DNA from: Rhizobiales bacterium CCH3-A5 | GTDB lineage: Bacteria > Pseudomonadota > Alphaproteobacteria > Rhizobiales > Beijerinckiaceae | Length of the DNA: 64,000 bases | Reading direction: 5' to 3' | Assembly (NCBI GenBank): GCA_001556025.1 | Contig: LSIB01000122.1 | Coordinates: 53,623-117,622 of the forward strand | Shown: in pieces, positions 1-8,609 of the stretch | Position numbering within the stretch: the first letter of the stretch is position 1 | How the letters are laid out: each line of letters opens with the position of its first letter | Program-made: the position numbers and the translations under genes | The notes under the pieces: model-generated | What the model saw: the letters and a program-made list of their open reading frames with translations, nothing else | Told to the model about the DNA's origin: nothing | The model's database searches: none

Positions 1-3000
1 TGTCCACCGTCCCGAACGCCGTGCGCCCGAAGCGATCGGGCCGGTACATGTCCTCGATCACGGCGGCGGGCGCGACATAGCGGCCGGGCGAGACGGCGCG
101 GGCGATGTAGGCGACGGTGAAGGCGAGTTTTTGGGAGCTTGAGCCGTCGCGGTCAAACGCCGCGACATAGCGGTCATCGCGCGCTTCGGAGTGGACCGGC
201 GTGACTTCCTGCTTCAGCCAGTCGAGCCCGGCGGTCGAAGCGCCTTCGGTCAGGTTGGCGTTCTCGATCTCCAGGCCCGCCGGCAGCGGATCGACCAGCA
301 GCACCCGGCCGTAGCGGGTCGTCGGCTCGGTCACGGTCAGCGCCACGACATAGCGCTCGTTCTGGCGCAGCCGCGCAGGGTCGGCCCGCTCGCCCTTCAT
401 CGTGTAGATCACGCGCTCCAGCCCGAAGCCCTGGTTCAGCGCGGGCTCGGCCCCTGTCGGGATGCCGGAGACGGTGATCACGGCCTGCGCTGCGCCCGCG
501 CCGGGATTGGCGACGGTGAGCGGCCGGGCCTCCAGCGCCTCCTGCGAGATCGTGCGGTAGAGCGGGCCCTTACGCTCGGTTCCGTCGACGATCAGCGACA
601 TGCCTTCGGCGTCCTTGGCCATGGCTTGGGCAGCGAGCACCATCCACATCTGCTCCTGCGTCGAGGTGTAGCGCGCAGCACTGCGCGCCTGCTCGACGAC
701 TGAAGCGGCGCGCGAGATGTCGGCGCGTTCGCCATTGGCCTCGGCGATCAGCGCCAGCACGCCCGCGCCGTCGCGCAGGCGCGTGCCGTAATCTGCCCGC
801 GACAGCCCGTCATCGCGGGTCGCCTGCAGGCTGGCGAGGGCGCTGGTGAAGGCGGTCCGGCCACGCGCGCGGTCGCCGAGCGCCGACAAGGCCGCGCCGA
901 TCTGGCCGCGCGAGAGAGGCGTGGCGAAGTCGTTCAGCTTGTTGTCGGCGAGATAGCGCAGGTCGCCCATCACCGGCCGGCCGTTGCGGGCCAGCACATA
1001 GAGCGCATAGGCGATGCCGGCAGCCTCCTCCTTGTTGATCTCGCTGGTATTGACGACCTGGTTGCGCAGGCGATCGAGGGCGAGGTTGAAAGCGATCGTC
1101 GGCACCGCGAACTGGCGCTCGCGGGCGCGGGTAAGGAAGTCGGCGACGAACGCATCGAGCCAGAGATCCTCGCCGCCGACGCCCCAGAGGCCGAAGGAGC
1201 CATTGGCGCCCTGGCGGGCCAGCACGCGCTCGATCGCGCCATTGACGCGCTCGTCGGCGTTGGCGTCGAGCGCCAGGTTCTCCATCGTGGCGAGCCTGTT
1301 GACCGCGAGCAGCGGCAGCGCGCGGCTGACCGTCTGCTCGGTGCAGCCGTAAGGGTAGCGGTCGAGCGCCTTGAGCAAGGCCGGCACGTCGAGCGCGGCC
1401 AGCGGCGAGACCGAGACCGAGACCTGTCCGGAATTGGGCACGAGATCAGCCATCAGATCGGCAGAGACGGTGATCGAGCCGCCATTGCCGGGGATCGGCC
1501 GGACGACGCGCCGTGCGATCGTCGCGGCTGAAGGCTGCACCCGGACAGCGAGATTCTGCACCGTGCCGACGCCGTTCGGCCCGGTGATCTTCACATCGAA
1601 CTCGGCTCGGCCCAATCCTGCGGCAGTGACCGGCAGCGTCATCTGCGTCTTGGCCCCGGTGGCGAGCTGGACCGTGCGGCGTGTCGCGTCGGCTGCTATC
1701 AGGACGGGGCCGCGCACATCGAGATCGACCACATAGGGCCCGGCCGGGCCCTCGACATTGTCGATCTGGAGGTGGAAACGCGACTGGTCGCCGATGGCGA
1801 GGAAGCGCGGCAGGGTCGCCTGCGCCACCACCGGGTCGCGCACGATGACGTCGGTGCTGGCCTGCCCGGTGCGGCCGGCGCTCCAGGCCACCGCCATGAC
1901 GCGGACCGAGCCGTTGAACGCCGGCATGTCGAAATCGATCTTCGCCGTGCCGTCGGGGCCGACCTTCACCACGCCGGAATAGCGCGCCACCGGCTCCTGC
2001 GTGGGCTTTTCGCCGCCGAGCGCGGGGGCTGCGTCGCCGCCAGTGCGGATCGCGCCGCGCACGCCCTGCATGCCGTCGATCAGATAGCCGTAGAGATCGC
2101 GCAGTTCGTGGCCGAGCTGGCGCTGGCCGAAGAAGAATTTGCTCGGATCGGGGCTCTCGAAGCGTGTCAGGTTGAGAATGCCGACATCGACGGCGGCAAC
2201 CGTGACGAAGGCGTCCTCACCGGCGCGCGCGCCGGCGACCTTGACCGGCAGAGACAGGGTCGAGAGCGGGCGAATCAGATTGGGCGCGCCGAGATCGAGC
2301 GTCAGCGTCCTGCTCTCCTTGCCGATCTGGAACCAGGACAGGCCGATGGCGCGGCCGGGCAGACGCTGGGCGGCCGTATCCATCGGGCGGTGCGCCAGCA
2401 CGACGAGATAGGCGCTGGCGCCCCACTCGGCCTTGACCGGGATCGACGCTGTCGCGCCGCCTGCGGATACGTCGATCGTGCGCAATTCGCTCAGCCGGTC
2501 GCTGACCACCGCGATCGTGGCCTTGCCCGCGAAACGGGGCGCGAGCCGGACCTGCAGGCTCTCGCCCTCGGCGTAGGACGCCTTGTCGAGCGCGACATCG
2601 AGCACGTCGGGCGTATCGGCGGTCTTGTCGGCCTCGTAGCCGACGGTGAAGGAAACCGAGGTCTCGGTGGCGTCCGCGCCGTCGGCCGAGACGTCGAGCC
2701 GGTAAGTGCCCCAGTCGACCGCCGAGGCGATACGCGCGCCTGCATCGACCGTCACCGCGATTTCGCCATCGGCGACGCGGCGCGTCTGCTTGACGCCCTC
2801 GAAGTTCCAGCGCCCGTCCTGGAAGAACCACTGGTAGTTCCGCGTGACCTTGGACAGCGTCCATTTCACGCCGGGCCGGGCGAGGCGGCGGCCGTCGCCA
2901 TTGGCCATGATGACCTCGAAATTCGCGGTCTGGCCGTTGCCGAGTTCGCCGTCCCTGAACAGCTTCTTCACGCCGATCGCCGCGCCCTTGGGCACGATCG

Positions 3001-5236
3001 GCAGAGTCACCGAACGGGCGATGGCGCGTCCGCCGGGCTCGCCGACGCGCAGGGTCAGTTCGACCTCCAGAGGGCGGTTGGTCTCCGGCTGTTCGACCGG
3101 ATTGGCGAGCGTGGCCTTGCCGGCGGCGTCGGTCGTGGCGCTTTCCTCGAAGTCGAACTGGCGCGGCTCGAAGGCCTCGTCGGTCAGGCCGACCTCGTAG
3201 CCGTCGAAGCCGGTGATGGCGCTGGCGGCGGCCGACTTGATCGTCAGCGAGCCGGTGACGTCGAGCTCGGAGCCCGGCGCGCCGTAGAGATAGCGCGCAG
3301 TCACGTCGATCTCGGCCGGCTCGCCGGCCTGCAGGACCGGCTTCTTCGGCGCGAGCGTCAGCTCCAGCCGCTCGGGCACGTAGTCCTCGACGAGGAAGGA
3401 GACCTCTCCGATCGCGGGACCCTTCGGATCGGCGAAGGCCTGCACGCGCCAGGTGCCGGTCTGCGCGCCGGAGATCAGCGGGATTGCGTGGGCGCGGCCG
3501 CCGGCGCCCTGGTCCTCGACCTGGCGGCGGCGGTATTCGACGCCGTCGGGGCGCTTGACCGCGATGGTCAGCGGCAGCCCGGTCACCGCCGCGCCGCGCG
3601 CATCGCGCAGCAGGCCGGTAAGATAGACCGTCTCGCCCGAGCGGTAGACGCCGCGCTCGGTGTAGAGATAGGCGTCGAGGCCGGCAGGGGCGACGCGGCC
3701 CTTGACGCCGCGGTCGGAGAGATCGAACGCCGTCTGCTTGAGGTCGAGGAAGCCGTAATCCTCGCCCAGCAGCGCGGTGACGAGGCCGGGCGCATTGCCG
3801 CCCTGGCCCTTGCCGAGCCCTGAGTCGAAGCGGGCATAGCCGTTAGCGTCAGAGCGGGCCGTGCCCAAAATCTCGTTGTTGCGGGCGACGAGGCGGATTT
3901 CCGTGTCGGCGACGGGAGAGGCGTCGGCGAGCGAGCGCACCAGCACATGCACGCCGTCTGGTCCGGTGAAGGCGGTGAGGCCGAGATCGGAGACGACGAA
4001 CCATTGCGTGGCGCGCGTCGTGCCGTCGTCATAGTCGCCGCCGTCGCTATCGGATGGCGCTGGCGCCGCGCGGCCGCCGGAAGGCTTGGCGAACATCACA
4101 TAGACGCCGGGCTTGAGCGCGCCGACCGCCTCGATCACCGGGAAGGCGGTGACCACGTCCTTGTTGAGTTCGGACTTGACCTCCATCGAGCCGGTCCAGA
4201 CGGTCTGGCCCTTGTCGGAAGCGATCTGCTTCGACTGATAGGAGCCAAGCTGGCCCAAAAAGTCCTCGGAATGGACCGAGTTGATCAGATTGCGGTCGCC
4301 GATGCGCATCACCTCGAGATCGAGCCTGTCGGCATTGACCGAGACGACCGGGACGCCCTGCTGGCCGGTGCGCGGCAGCACGTAGTTCTTGCCAGTAAAG
4401 CGCACAGACGGCGTGCGGTCGCGGACATAGATCTCGTAATCGCCCGATTTCAGCAGTTTCTCGTCGGGAATCGCCGAGGGCACGCCCTGGCGGATGACGA
4501 AGGCGTAGCGCTCGCCATGGCGCAGGCCGTCGACGCAGATCTGGCGCTCCTCGGCGCTGACGGCGAAATCGCCGCGCCCGCCTGAAACCGCCACATAGGG
4601 CGCAAAATCGACGCGGCCGCGCGCCAGCGGTTCGGAGAATTCGAAGCAGGCGCGGGGCGAGGCTGCGTCGGCATCGACCTTGTTGCCGGTGAGGCGGAAG
4701 CCGCGCGTTTCGCGCAGGGCCTCGTAGGCGGTGCGCAGCGATGCATTGTCGACGAGGTCGAGGCTGAGGCGATAGGTCGTCAGCGCCGGACGCCAGACCT
4801 CGTTCTTCTCGAAGGTGCGGGCGAGCACGCCGAGCGAGGCGGCCTCGTCGGCCCGGTTCGCCGAGCGCTGATAGGCGAGATAGGCCGCCGAAACGGCTCG
4901 CTCGCGCAGCTCGTAGCGCTCGCGGTAGTCGCGCGGCTCGATCGCGTTGGCGGCGTTGGCCATCAGCCGCCAGGCGGCGGCGTTGTTGGGCTCGGCCACC
5001 ACGGCTGCGTTGGCGCGCGGCAGGGCGGCGCGGGCGTCACCCCGGCCGAGCGCGGCGAGGCCGTCGCGCAGAGCCGTCGTCGCGGGCTGTCCGGCCGAAA
5101 CCTCGCGCTTCAGCCGCTCTTCGAGCTGTTGGCCCTGGGCCGCGAGATCAGAGCGGACATAGGCTTTCTGGGCGAAAGCGGGGGCGGCCGCGACGACCAG
5201 ACCCAAGGCAAGCGCGAGGCGGGCGAGCAGCGTCAT
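1..5236 (-). CDS. Alpha-2-macroglobulin family protein (C-terminus beyond window)
   Basis: Large periplasmic protease-trap protein of the bacterial alpha-2-macroglobulin family. The ATG at 5236 follows GGAGACGACC and opens a Sec signal peptide (MTLLARLALALG to APAFA-Q) without a lipobox cysteine, so the product should be soluble rather than a lipoprotein. 1745 codons are present and the frame is still open at the left edge, but the last residues seen (YRPDRFGRTAFGTVD) resemble the usual C-terminal end of the family. A TPR-like helical stretch (about residues 60-150) precedes the macroglobulin-like beta domains. The thioester motif GCTEQ is intact, with Cys1298 at 1343-1345 and the context ALDRYPYGCTEQTVSR. 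In this family the Cys-Gln thioester covalently traps attacking proteases. The usual partner gene, a penicillin-binding protein 1C, would lie left of the window if present. Strong family call; the type is inferred. Confidence 0.93.
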   Translation of the reverse strand, partial: MTLLARLALALGLVVAAAPAFAQKAYVRSDLAAQGQQLEERLKREVSAGQPATTALRDGLAALGRGDARAALPRANAAVVAEPNNAAAWRLMANAANAIEPRDYRERYELRERAVSAAYLAYQRSANRADEAASLGVLARTFEKNEVWRPALTTYRLSLDLVDNASLRTAYEALRETRGFRLTGNKVDADAASPRACFEFSEPLARGRVDFAPYVAVSGGRGDFAVSAEERQICVDGLRHGERYAFVIRQGVPSAIPDEKLLKSGDYEIYVRDRTPSVRFTGKNYVLPRTGQQGVPVVSVNADRLDLEVMRIGDRNLINSVHSEDFLGQLGSYQSKQIASDKGQTVWTGSMEVKSELNKDVVTAFPVIEAVGALKPGVYVMFAKPSGGRAAPAPSDSDGGDYDDGTTRATQWFVVSDLGLTAFTGPDGVHVLVRSLADASPVADTEIRLVARNNEILGTARSDANGYARFDSGLGKGQGGNAPGLVTALLGEDYGFLDLKQTAFDLSDRGVKGRVAPAGLDAYLYTERGVYRSGETVYLTGLLRDARGAAVTGLPLTIAVKRPDGVEYRRRQVEDQGAGGRAHAIPLISGAQTGTWRVQAFADPKGPAIGEVSFLVEDYVPERLELTLAPKKPVLQAGEPAEIDVTARYLYGAPGSELDVTGSLTIKSAAASAITGFDGYEVGLTDEAFEPRQFDFEESATTDAAGKATLANPVEQPETNRPLEVELTLRVGEPGGRAIARSVTLPIVPKGAAIGVKKLFRDGELGNGQTANFEVIMANGDGRRLARPGVKWTLSKVTRNYQWFFQDGRWNFEGVKQTRRVADGEIAVTVDAGARIASAVDWGTYRLDVSADGADATETSVSFTVGYEADKTADTPDVLDVALDKASYAEGESLQVRLAPRFAGKATIAVVSDRLSELRTIDVSAGGATASIPVKAEWGASAYLVVLAHRPMDTAAQRLPGRAIGLSWFQIGKESRTLTLDLGAPNLIRPLSTLSLPVKVAGARAGEDAFVTVAAVDVGILNLTRFESPDPSKFFFGQRQLGHELRDLYGYLIDGMQGVRGAIRTGGDAAPALGGEKPTQEPVARYSGVVKVGPDGTAKIDFDMPAFNGSVRVMAVAWSAGRTGQASTDVIVRDPVVAQATLPRFLAIGDQSRFHLQIDNVEGPAGPYVVDLDVRGPVLIAADATRRTVQLATGAKTQMTLPVTAAGLGRAEFDVKITGPNGVGTVQNLAVRVQPSAATIARRVVRPIPGNGGSITVSADLMADLVPNSGQVSVSVSPLAALDVPALLKALDRYPYGCTEQTVSRALPLLAVNRLATMENLALDANADERVNGAIERVLARQGANGSFGLWGVGGEDLWLDAFVADFLTRARERQFAVPTIAFNLALDRLRNQVVNTSEINKEEAAGIAYALYVLARNGRPVMGDLRYLADNKLNDFATPLSRGQIGAALSALGDRARGRTAFTSALASLQATRDDGLSRADYGTRLRDGAGVLALIAEANGERADISRAASVVEQARSAARYTSTQEQMWMVLAAQAMAKDAEGMSLIVDGTERKGPLYRTISQEALEARPLTVANPGAGAAQAVITVSGIPTGAEPALNQGFGLERVIYTMKGERADPARLRQNERYVVALTVTEPTTRYGRVLLVDPLPAGLEIENANLTEGASTAGLDWLKQEVTPVHSEARDDRYVAAFDRDGSSSQKLAFTVAYIARAVSPGRYVAPAAVIEDMYRPDRFGRTAFGTVD

Positions 5237-5438
5237 GGTCGTCTCCATCGAACCGGGAGGGGCAGTCTCGCGCAGGCGCGCTTCGACTGGATGACGGGGC
5301 TGCCGGTCCGCACGGCAGGCTATCACCGGCGCTTGCGCGCGCAATCCGAAAGCGAAGGGTCGGACGCGCGATCGCAGTTGCGGAGTGGAGCGATCTGTCG
5401 CTGAATGCTGCTGCCTCTGACCACTCGGGAGACGGGCG

Positions 5439-6875
5439 ATGATGCTGACGATCGGATTTGCCTCGCTGCGCGGCGGCTGCGCCGGTCTCGTGCTGGCCGG
5501 GGCCTTCGCCCTGTCGGGAGCATCGCTCGCTCAGACGCCGGCGCCCAACCCGCAACTGGCCGCTGCGCAATCGGGTTTCGAGGCGCTGCCGGAAGCCGAA
5601 CGCAAGGCGATCCAGACCGATCTGATCTGGACCGGTCATCTCAACAGCGCCGCGAGCGGTGGCTACGGGCCCTTGACCTTCCGGGCCGTCAACGCCTTCA
5701 AGGCGGGCAAGGGCGCGCCCGACGGGCTTTTGACGCCGGCCGAGCGGCGCGTTCTGGCGCAGCAGGGGCAGGCGGCGCGCGACGCCGCAGGCTTCCGGAT
5801 CGTCAGCGACGAGCGCACCGGCATCAGGCTTGGTGTGCCGCAGGCGGTGCTGCCGAAGCGCGAAGCGCTGCCGACCGGCAGCCGGTGGCAGAGCGCCGAC
5901 GGCAAGGTCACGCTCGATGTGACGACCACGCCGATGGTCGAGCCGCTGGAGGCCATCTTCGAGCGCGCGACGGTGGCGAACCCGAACAATCCCGGCCGCA
6001 AGATCACCTACAAGTTGCTGCGGCCGGATTTCTTCGTCATCACCGGCGAGACGCCGACGGGCAAGTTCTACCGCCGGCTCGCCGCCGGGCCGCAGGGCCT
6101 GCGCGGCTTCTCGATCGGCTATGATAAGGCGCTCGCGCCCGGCCTCGACAAGCTCGTCATCGCGATCGCGTCGAGCTTCGAGCCGTTCCCGACCGGGCCT
6201 GCGCCGACCGCGCCTGCCACGACGCCGGGCGGCGCGATCGCCGGGCTGACCGGGGGCGTCCCGCAACTGCCGCCGGTGACCGCGCGGCCGACGGAGCGTC
6301 ATGGCGTCGGACTCGCTCTGTCCGACCGTGCTGTCCTGACAGCGGCGAGCGCGCTCGATGGCTGCCGCACGCTGCGCGCCGGCGGGCGCGTCGCACGCCT
6401 GCGGCTCAAGGACGACGCGACGGGACTTGCGGTGCTCGATCTCGACGGCAACTCCGGAGCAGCCGCGTCCGGCTTGCGGGCCGAGGCGTTGGCCGACAAG
6501 GAGAGCCTCGTGCTGCTCGCCTTCGGCGACGATGGCGGCAAGCGGGCGGCGCAGGCCTTGCCGGGCTCGGGCGCGCGGATCGGGCCGAACGCGGCGGTGT
6601 TCGCGCCGCTCCAGCCGGGCCAGGCCGGCAGCCCGGTGTTCGACCGGCAGGGGCGCTGGGTCGGCCTGGTCACCGCCAACCCGTCCGACAAGGTGCTGGT
6701 CGCAGGCGTCGCGCCGCAGCGCGCCTATGCGATCGCTGACGGGGCGGCGCTGCAGGCTGTCCTCGGCAAGGCGGGCCTCGCCGTCGCACCGGCGGCGGCC
6801 GGCAGCGATCTCAGCACCGGGGAGGTGGTCGAGAAGGCCGGCAAAGCTGTGCTGCCGGTCGTCTGCGGATTGTGA
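5439..6875 (+). CDS. Secreted peptidoglycan-binding protein with degenerate trypsin-like domain
   Basis: 478 residues. The signal peptide covers about residues 1-31 (ends SGASLAQ). A short peptidoglycan-binding-like helical domain follows (about 45-110, AERKAIQTDLIWTG...YGPLTFRAVNAF). The middle region (115-250) is unassigned, then comes a low-complexity Pro/Thr/Ala linker (250-285). The C-terminal part (288-440) has the pattern of a chymotrypsin-fold serine protease but not its active site. The expected His of the TAAH motif is Ser304 (VLTAASAL), the DLALL aspartate is Gly329 (GLAVLDL), and the GNSGGP serine is Ala396 (GQAGSPVF). It is therefore probably a non-catalytic binding module. The next codon, 5442, is also ATG and could be the true start. 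The gene diverges from the alpha-2-macroglobulin gene across 202 bases in which I see no clear promoter. A cell-envelope role is inferred. Confidence 0.72.
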   Translation: MMLTIGFASLRGGCAGLVLAGAFALSGASLAQTPAPNPQLAAAQSGFEALPEAERKAIQTDLIWTGHLNSAASGGYGPLTFRAVNAFKAGKGAPDGLLTPAERRVLAQQGQAARDAAGFRIVSDERTGIRLGVPQAVLPKREALPTGSRWQSADGKVTLDVTTTPMVEPLEAIFERATVANPNNPGRKITYKLLRPDFFVITGETPTGKFYRRLAAGPQGLRGFSIGYDKALAPGLDKLVIAIASSFEPFPTGPAPTAPATTPGGAIAGLTGGVPQLPPVTARPTERHGVGLALSDRAVLTAASALDGCRTLRAGGRVARLRLKDDATGLAVLDLDGNSGAAASGLRAEALADKESLVLLAFGDDGGKRAAQALPGSGARIGPNAAVFAPLQPGQAGSPVFDRQGRWVGLVTANPSDKVLVAGVAPQRAYAIADGAALQAVLGKAGLAVAPAAAGSDLSTGEVVEKAGKAVLPVVCGL

Positions 6876-6974
6876 TGCCACACGCAAACAGCAGTTGTCT
6901 GCGCCGCGACAATCGGCTCAGATAGCGCGCCTATCCAAGAGCGCCCCGGTTTCGATCCGAGGAGCGCTCATGTT

Positions 6975-6986
6975 TAAATCGATTTA
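6975..6986. promoter_or_regulatory. 12-bp perfect palindrome upstream of tctC
   Basis: TAAATCGATTTA is a perfect inverted repeat in a very GC-rich context, 14 bases before the tctC start and just upstream of its GGAGG ribosome binding site. It could be an operator for the tct transporter genes. No matching regulator is adjacent on this side. A five-codon ORF (ATG at 6970 to TAG at 6987) covers the same bases and is probably incidental. Confidence 0.35.
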
Positions 6987-7000
6987 GCGGAGGAAACATC

Positions 7001-7999
7001 GTGAACGACATCATCAGCAGGCGCAGCATTCTGAAAGGCGCGGCAGCCGCCGGCGCGGCGGGTCTCGTCGCCAGCCCGGCCCTTGGTCAGGCGAAATGGC
7101 CGAACCGGCCGGTTACCGTCGTCTGCCCCTGGGGCGCGGGCGGCGGTACGGATGCGACCGCCCGCATCATCAGCGCCATCCTCGAGAAGAACCTCGGCCA
7201 GCCCTTCAATGTGGTGAACCGCACCGGCGGCTCAGGTGTGGTCGGCCATTCCGCGATCGCGACGGCCGCGCCCGACGGCTACACCATCGGCATGATCACG
7301 GTCGAGATCACCATGATGCACCATCAGGGCCTGACCGAGCTGAACCCGACGAGCTATACGCCGCTTGCCCTGATGAACGAGGACCCTCCGGGCGTTCAGG
7401 TCAAGTCGGATTCGCCTTACAAGGACATCAAGGCGCTCGCCGACGCCATCAAGGCGGCGCCTGCCGGCAAGTTCAAGGCATCGGGAACCGGGCAGGGCGG
7501 CATCTGGCATCTCGCGCTGATCGGCTGGTTGCAGGCCATGGGCCTTCAGCCGAATCACGTCGCCTGGGCGCCGTCGAACGGCGCGGCTCCCGCCATGCAG
7601 GATCTCGCCGCCGGCGGCATCGACATGGTGACCTGCTCGGTGCCTGAAGGCCGCGCCATGATCGACGCCGGCAAGGCCAAGTCGCTTGCCATCATGGCCT
7701 CAGAGCGCAACCCGCAGTTCAAGGACGTGCCGACGCTGAACGAATCGCTCGGCATCAACTATTCGGTCGGCGCATGGCGCGGTATCGCCGGGCCGAAGAA
7801 CCTGCCGGCCGACATCCAGGCGACGCTGATCGCCGAGCTGAAGAAGGCCTACGACTCGAAGGAGTTCCAGGACTTCATGAACGCGCGCGGCTTCGGCATG
7901 AAGTTCGCCGACCAGGCCGGTTTCGCCAAGTTCATGGGCGAGGGCGACAAGGCGATGGGTTCGGCCATGACCGCGGCCGGCCTCGCCAAGAAGGCCTGA
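7001..7999 (+). CDS. tctC: Tripartite tricarboxylate transporter substrate-binding protein (TctC/Bug family)
   Basis: 332 residues. Periplasmic binding protein of the TTT family, which delivers carboxylates (citrate, other tri- or dicarboxylates, some aromatic acids) to the TctAB permease. The start is GTG with GGAGGAAA eight bases upstream. The N-terminus has a twin-arginine signal (SRRSILKG, hydrophobic stretch, SPALGQA), suggesting Tat export. The Bug-family opening WPNRPVTVVCPWGAGGGTDATAR is clear as a pattern (conserved PWGAGGGTD at about residues 43-51). The full permease pair tctB-tctA follows on the same strand. A terminator-like hairpin lies directly after the stop, the usual way binding proteins are made in excess over their permeases. 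The substrate is not determinable. Confidence 0.93.
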   Translation: MNDIISRRSILKGAAAAGAAGLVASPALGQAKWPNRPVTVVCPWGAGGGTDATARIISAILEKNLGQPFNVVNRTGGSGVVGHSAIATAAPDGYTIGMITVEITMMHHQGLTELNPTSYTPLALMNEDPPGVQVKSDSPYKDIKALADAIKAAPAGKFKASGTGQGGIWHLALIGWLQAMGLQPNHVAWAPSNGAAPAMQDLAAGGIDMVTCSVPEGRAMIDAGKAKSLAIMASERNPQFKDVPTLNESLGINYSVGAWRGIAGPKNLPADIQATLIAELKKAYDSKEFQDFMNARGFGMKFADQAGFAKFMGEGDKAMGSAMTAAGLAKKA

Positions 8000-8013
8000 T
8001 TTCGACCCAATGC

Positions 8014-8051
8014 GACGGAGCGGCCGCCCGAGGCGGTCGCTCCGTCCTTTT
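8014..8051 (+). terminator. Rho-independent terminator or attenuating hairpin after tctC
   Basis: A 15-bp stem (GACGGAGCGGCCGCC, loop CGA, GGCGGTCGCTCCGTC, one G-T pair) is followed by CTTTT. It lies between the tctC stop (7999) and tctB (8123). Because tctBA follow on the same strand, it probably acts as partial read-through control or a 3' stabiliser of tctC mRNA. Confidence 0.8.
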
Positions 8052-8122
8052 CGCCACATGGCTCCAGAAGGCCGCCACCGCACGGAGATGCGCGCCCGGC
8101 CTCCTCGCAAGGTCCGCAGCCA

Positions 8123-8599
8123 ATGCGTTTCAACGATGCCGTCGTCGGCGCGATGTTCATTCTCCTCGCCGGAGCGATGATCGCGCTGACCTTCTCGTTC
8201 CCGCCTTTTCCCGGCCAGAAATACGGCCCCAGCCTGTTCCCGCGCATCATCGCCAGCGGCATCATCCTGTGCTCGGCGATGCTCGTGCTGCGTGGCCTGA
8301 AGGAGCGGCGCGAAGCGGGCAGCCCGTGGCTGGGTCTCGCGGAGTGGATGCACAAGCCGCATCGGCTCGCCTCGTTCGCGCTCATGATGGCGGCGATGGC
8401 GTTCTATATCCTCGCGTCGGAGCCGCTGGGCTTCATCCTGACCGCGTTCCTGATCCAGCTTTGCCTGTTCCTCTGGTTTGGGGTCAGGCCGGTGACGGCG
8501 CTCATCGTCGCCGTCGTCATGACGGGGCTGGTCCAGTACTTCTTCGGCTCGTTGATGCGTGTGCCCTTGCCGCGCGGCATCCTCGACAGCATCCTGTGA
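8123..8599 (+). CDS. tctB: TctB-family small permease subunit
   Basis: 158 residues, mostly hydrophobic, with about four predicted membrane helices (around 8-25, 40-57, 78-100 and 108-145), as expected of the small TctB/DUF1468 subunit of tripartite tricarboxylate transporters. The motif FPPFPGQKYGPSLFPRIIA after the first helix is typical: TctB proteins carry a G(P)xxFP segment here. The ATG at 8123 is preceded by AAGGT. The stop lies ten bases before the tctA start, so the two are translated from one message. Confidence 0.88.
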   Translation: MRFNDAVVGAMFILLAGAMIALTFSFPPFPGQKYGPSLFPRIIASGIILCSAMLVLRGLKERREAGSPWLGLAEWMHKPHRLASFALMMAAMAFYILASEPLGFILTAFLIQLCLFLWFGVRPVTALIVAVVMTGLVQYFFGSLMRVPLPRGILDSIL

Positions 8600-8609
8600 G
8601 GGTCGTGTC

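Noticed and set aside
1772..3823. 683-residue plus-strand open frame opposite the alpha-2-macroglobulin gene
   Set aside because: Composition is the Arg/Ala/Gly-rich pattern of antisense frames in GC-rich DNA, with no signal or domain motif, and the minus strand is a continuous well-matched macroglobulin.
6970..6987. Five-codon ORF (ATG TTT AAA TCG ATT TAG) as a leader peptide for tctC
   Set aside because: It has no run of regulatory codons and no alternative hairpins; the bases are better explained by the TAAATCGATTTA palindrome.
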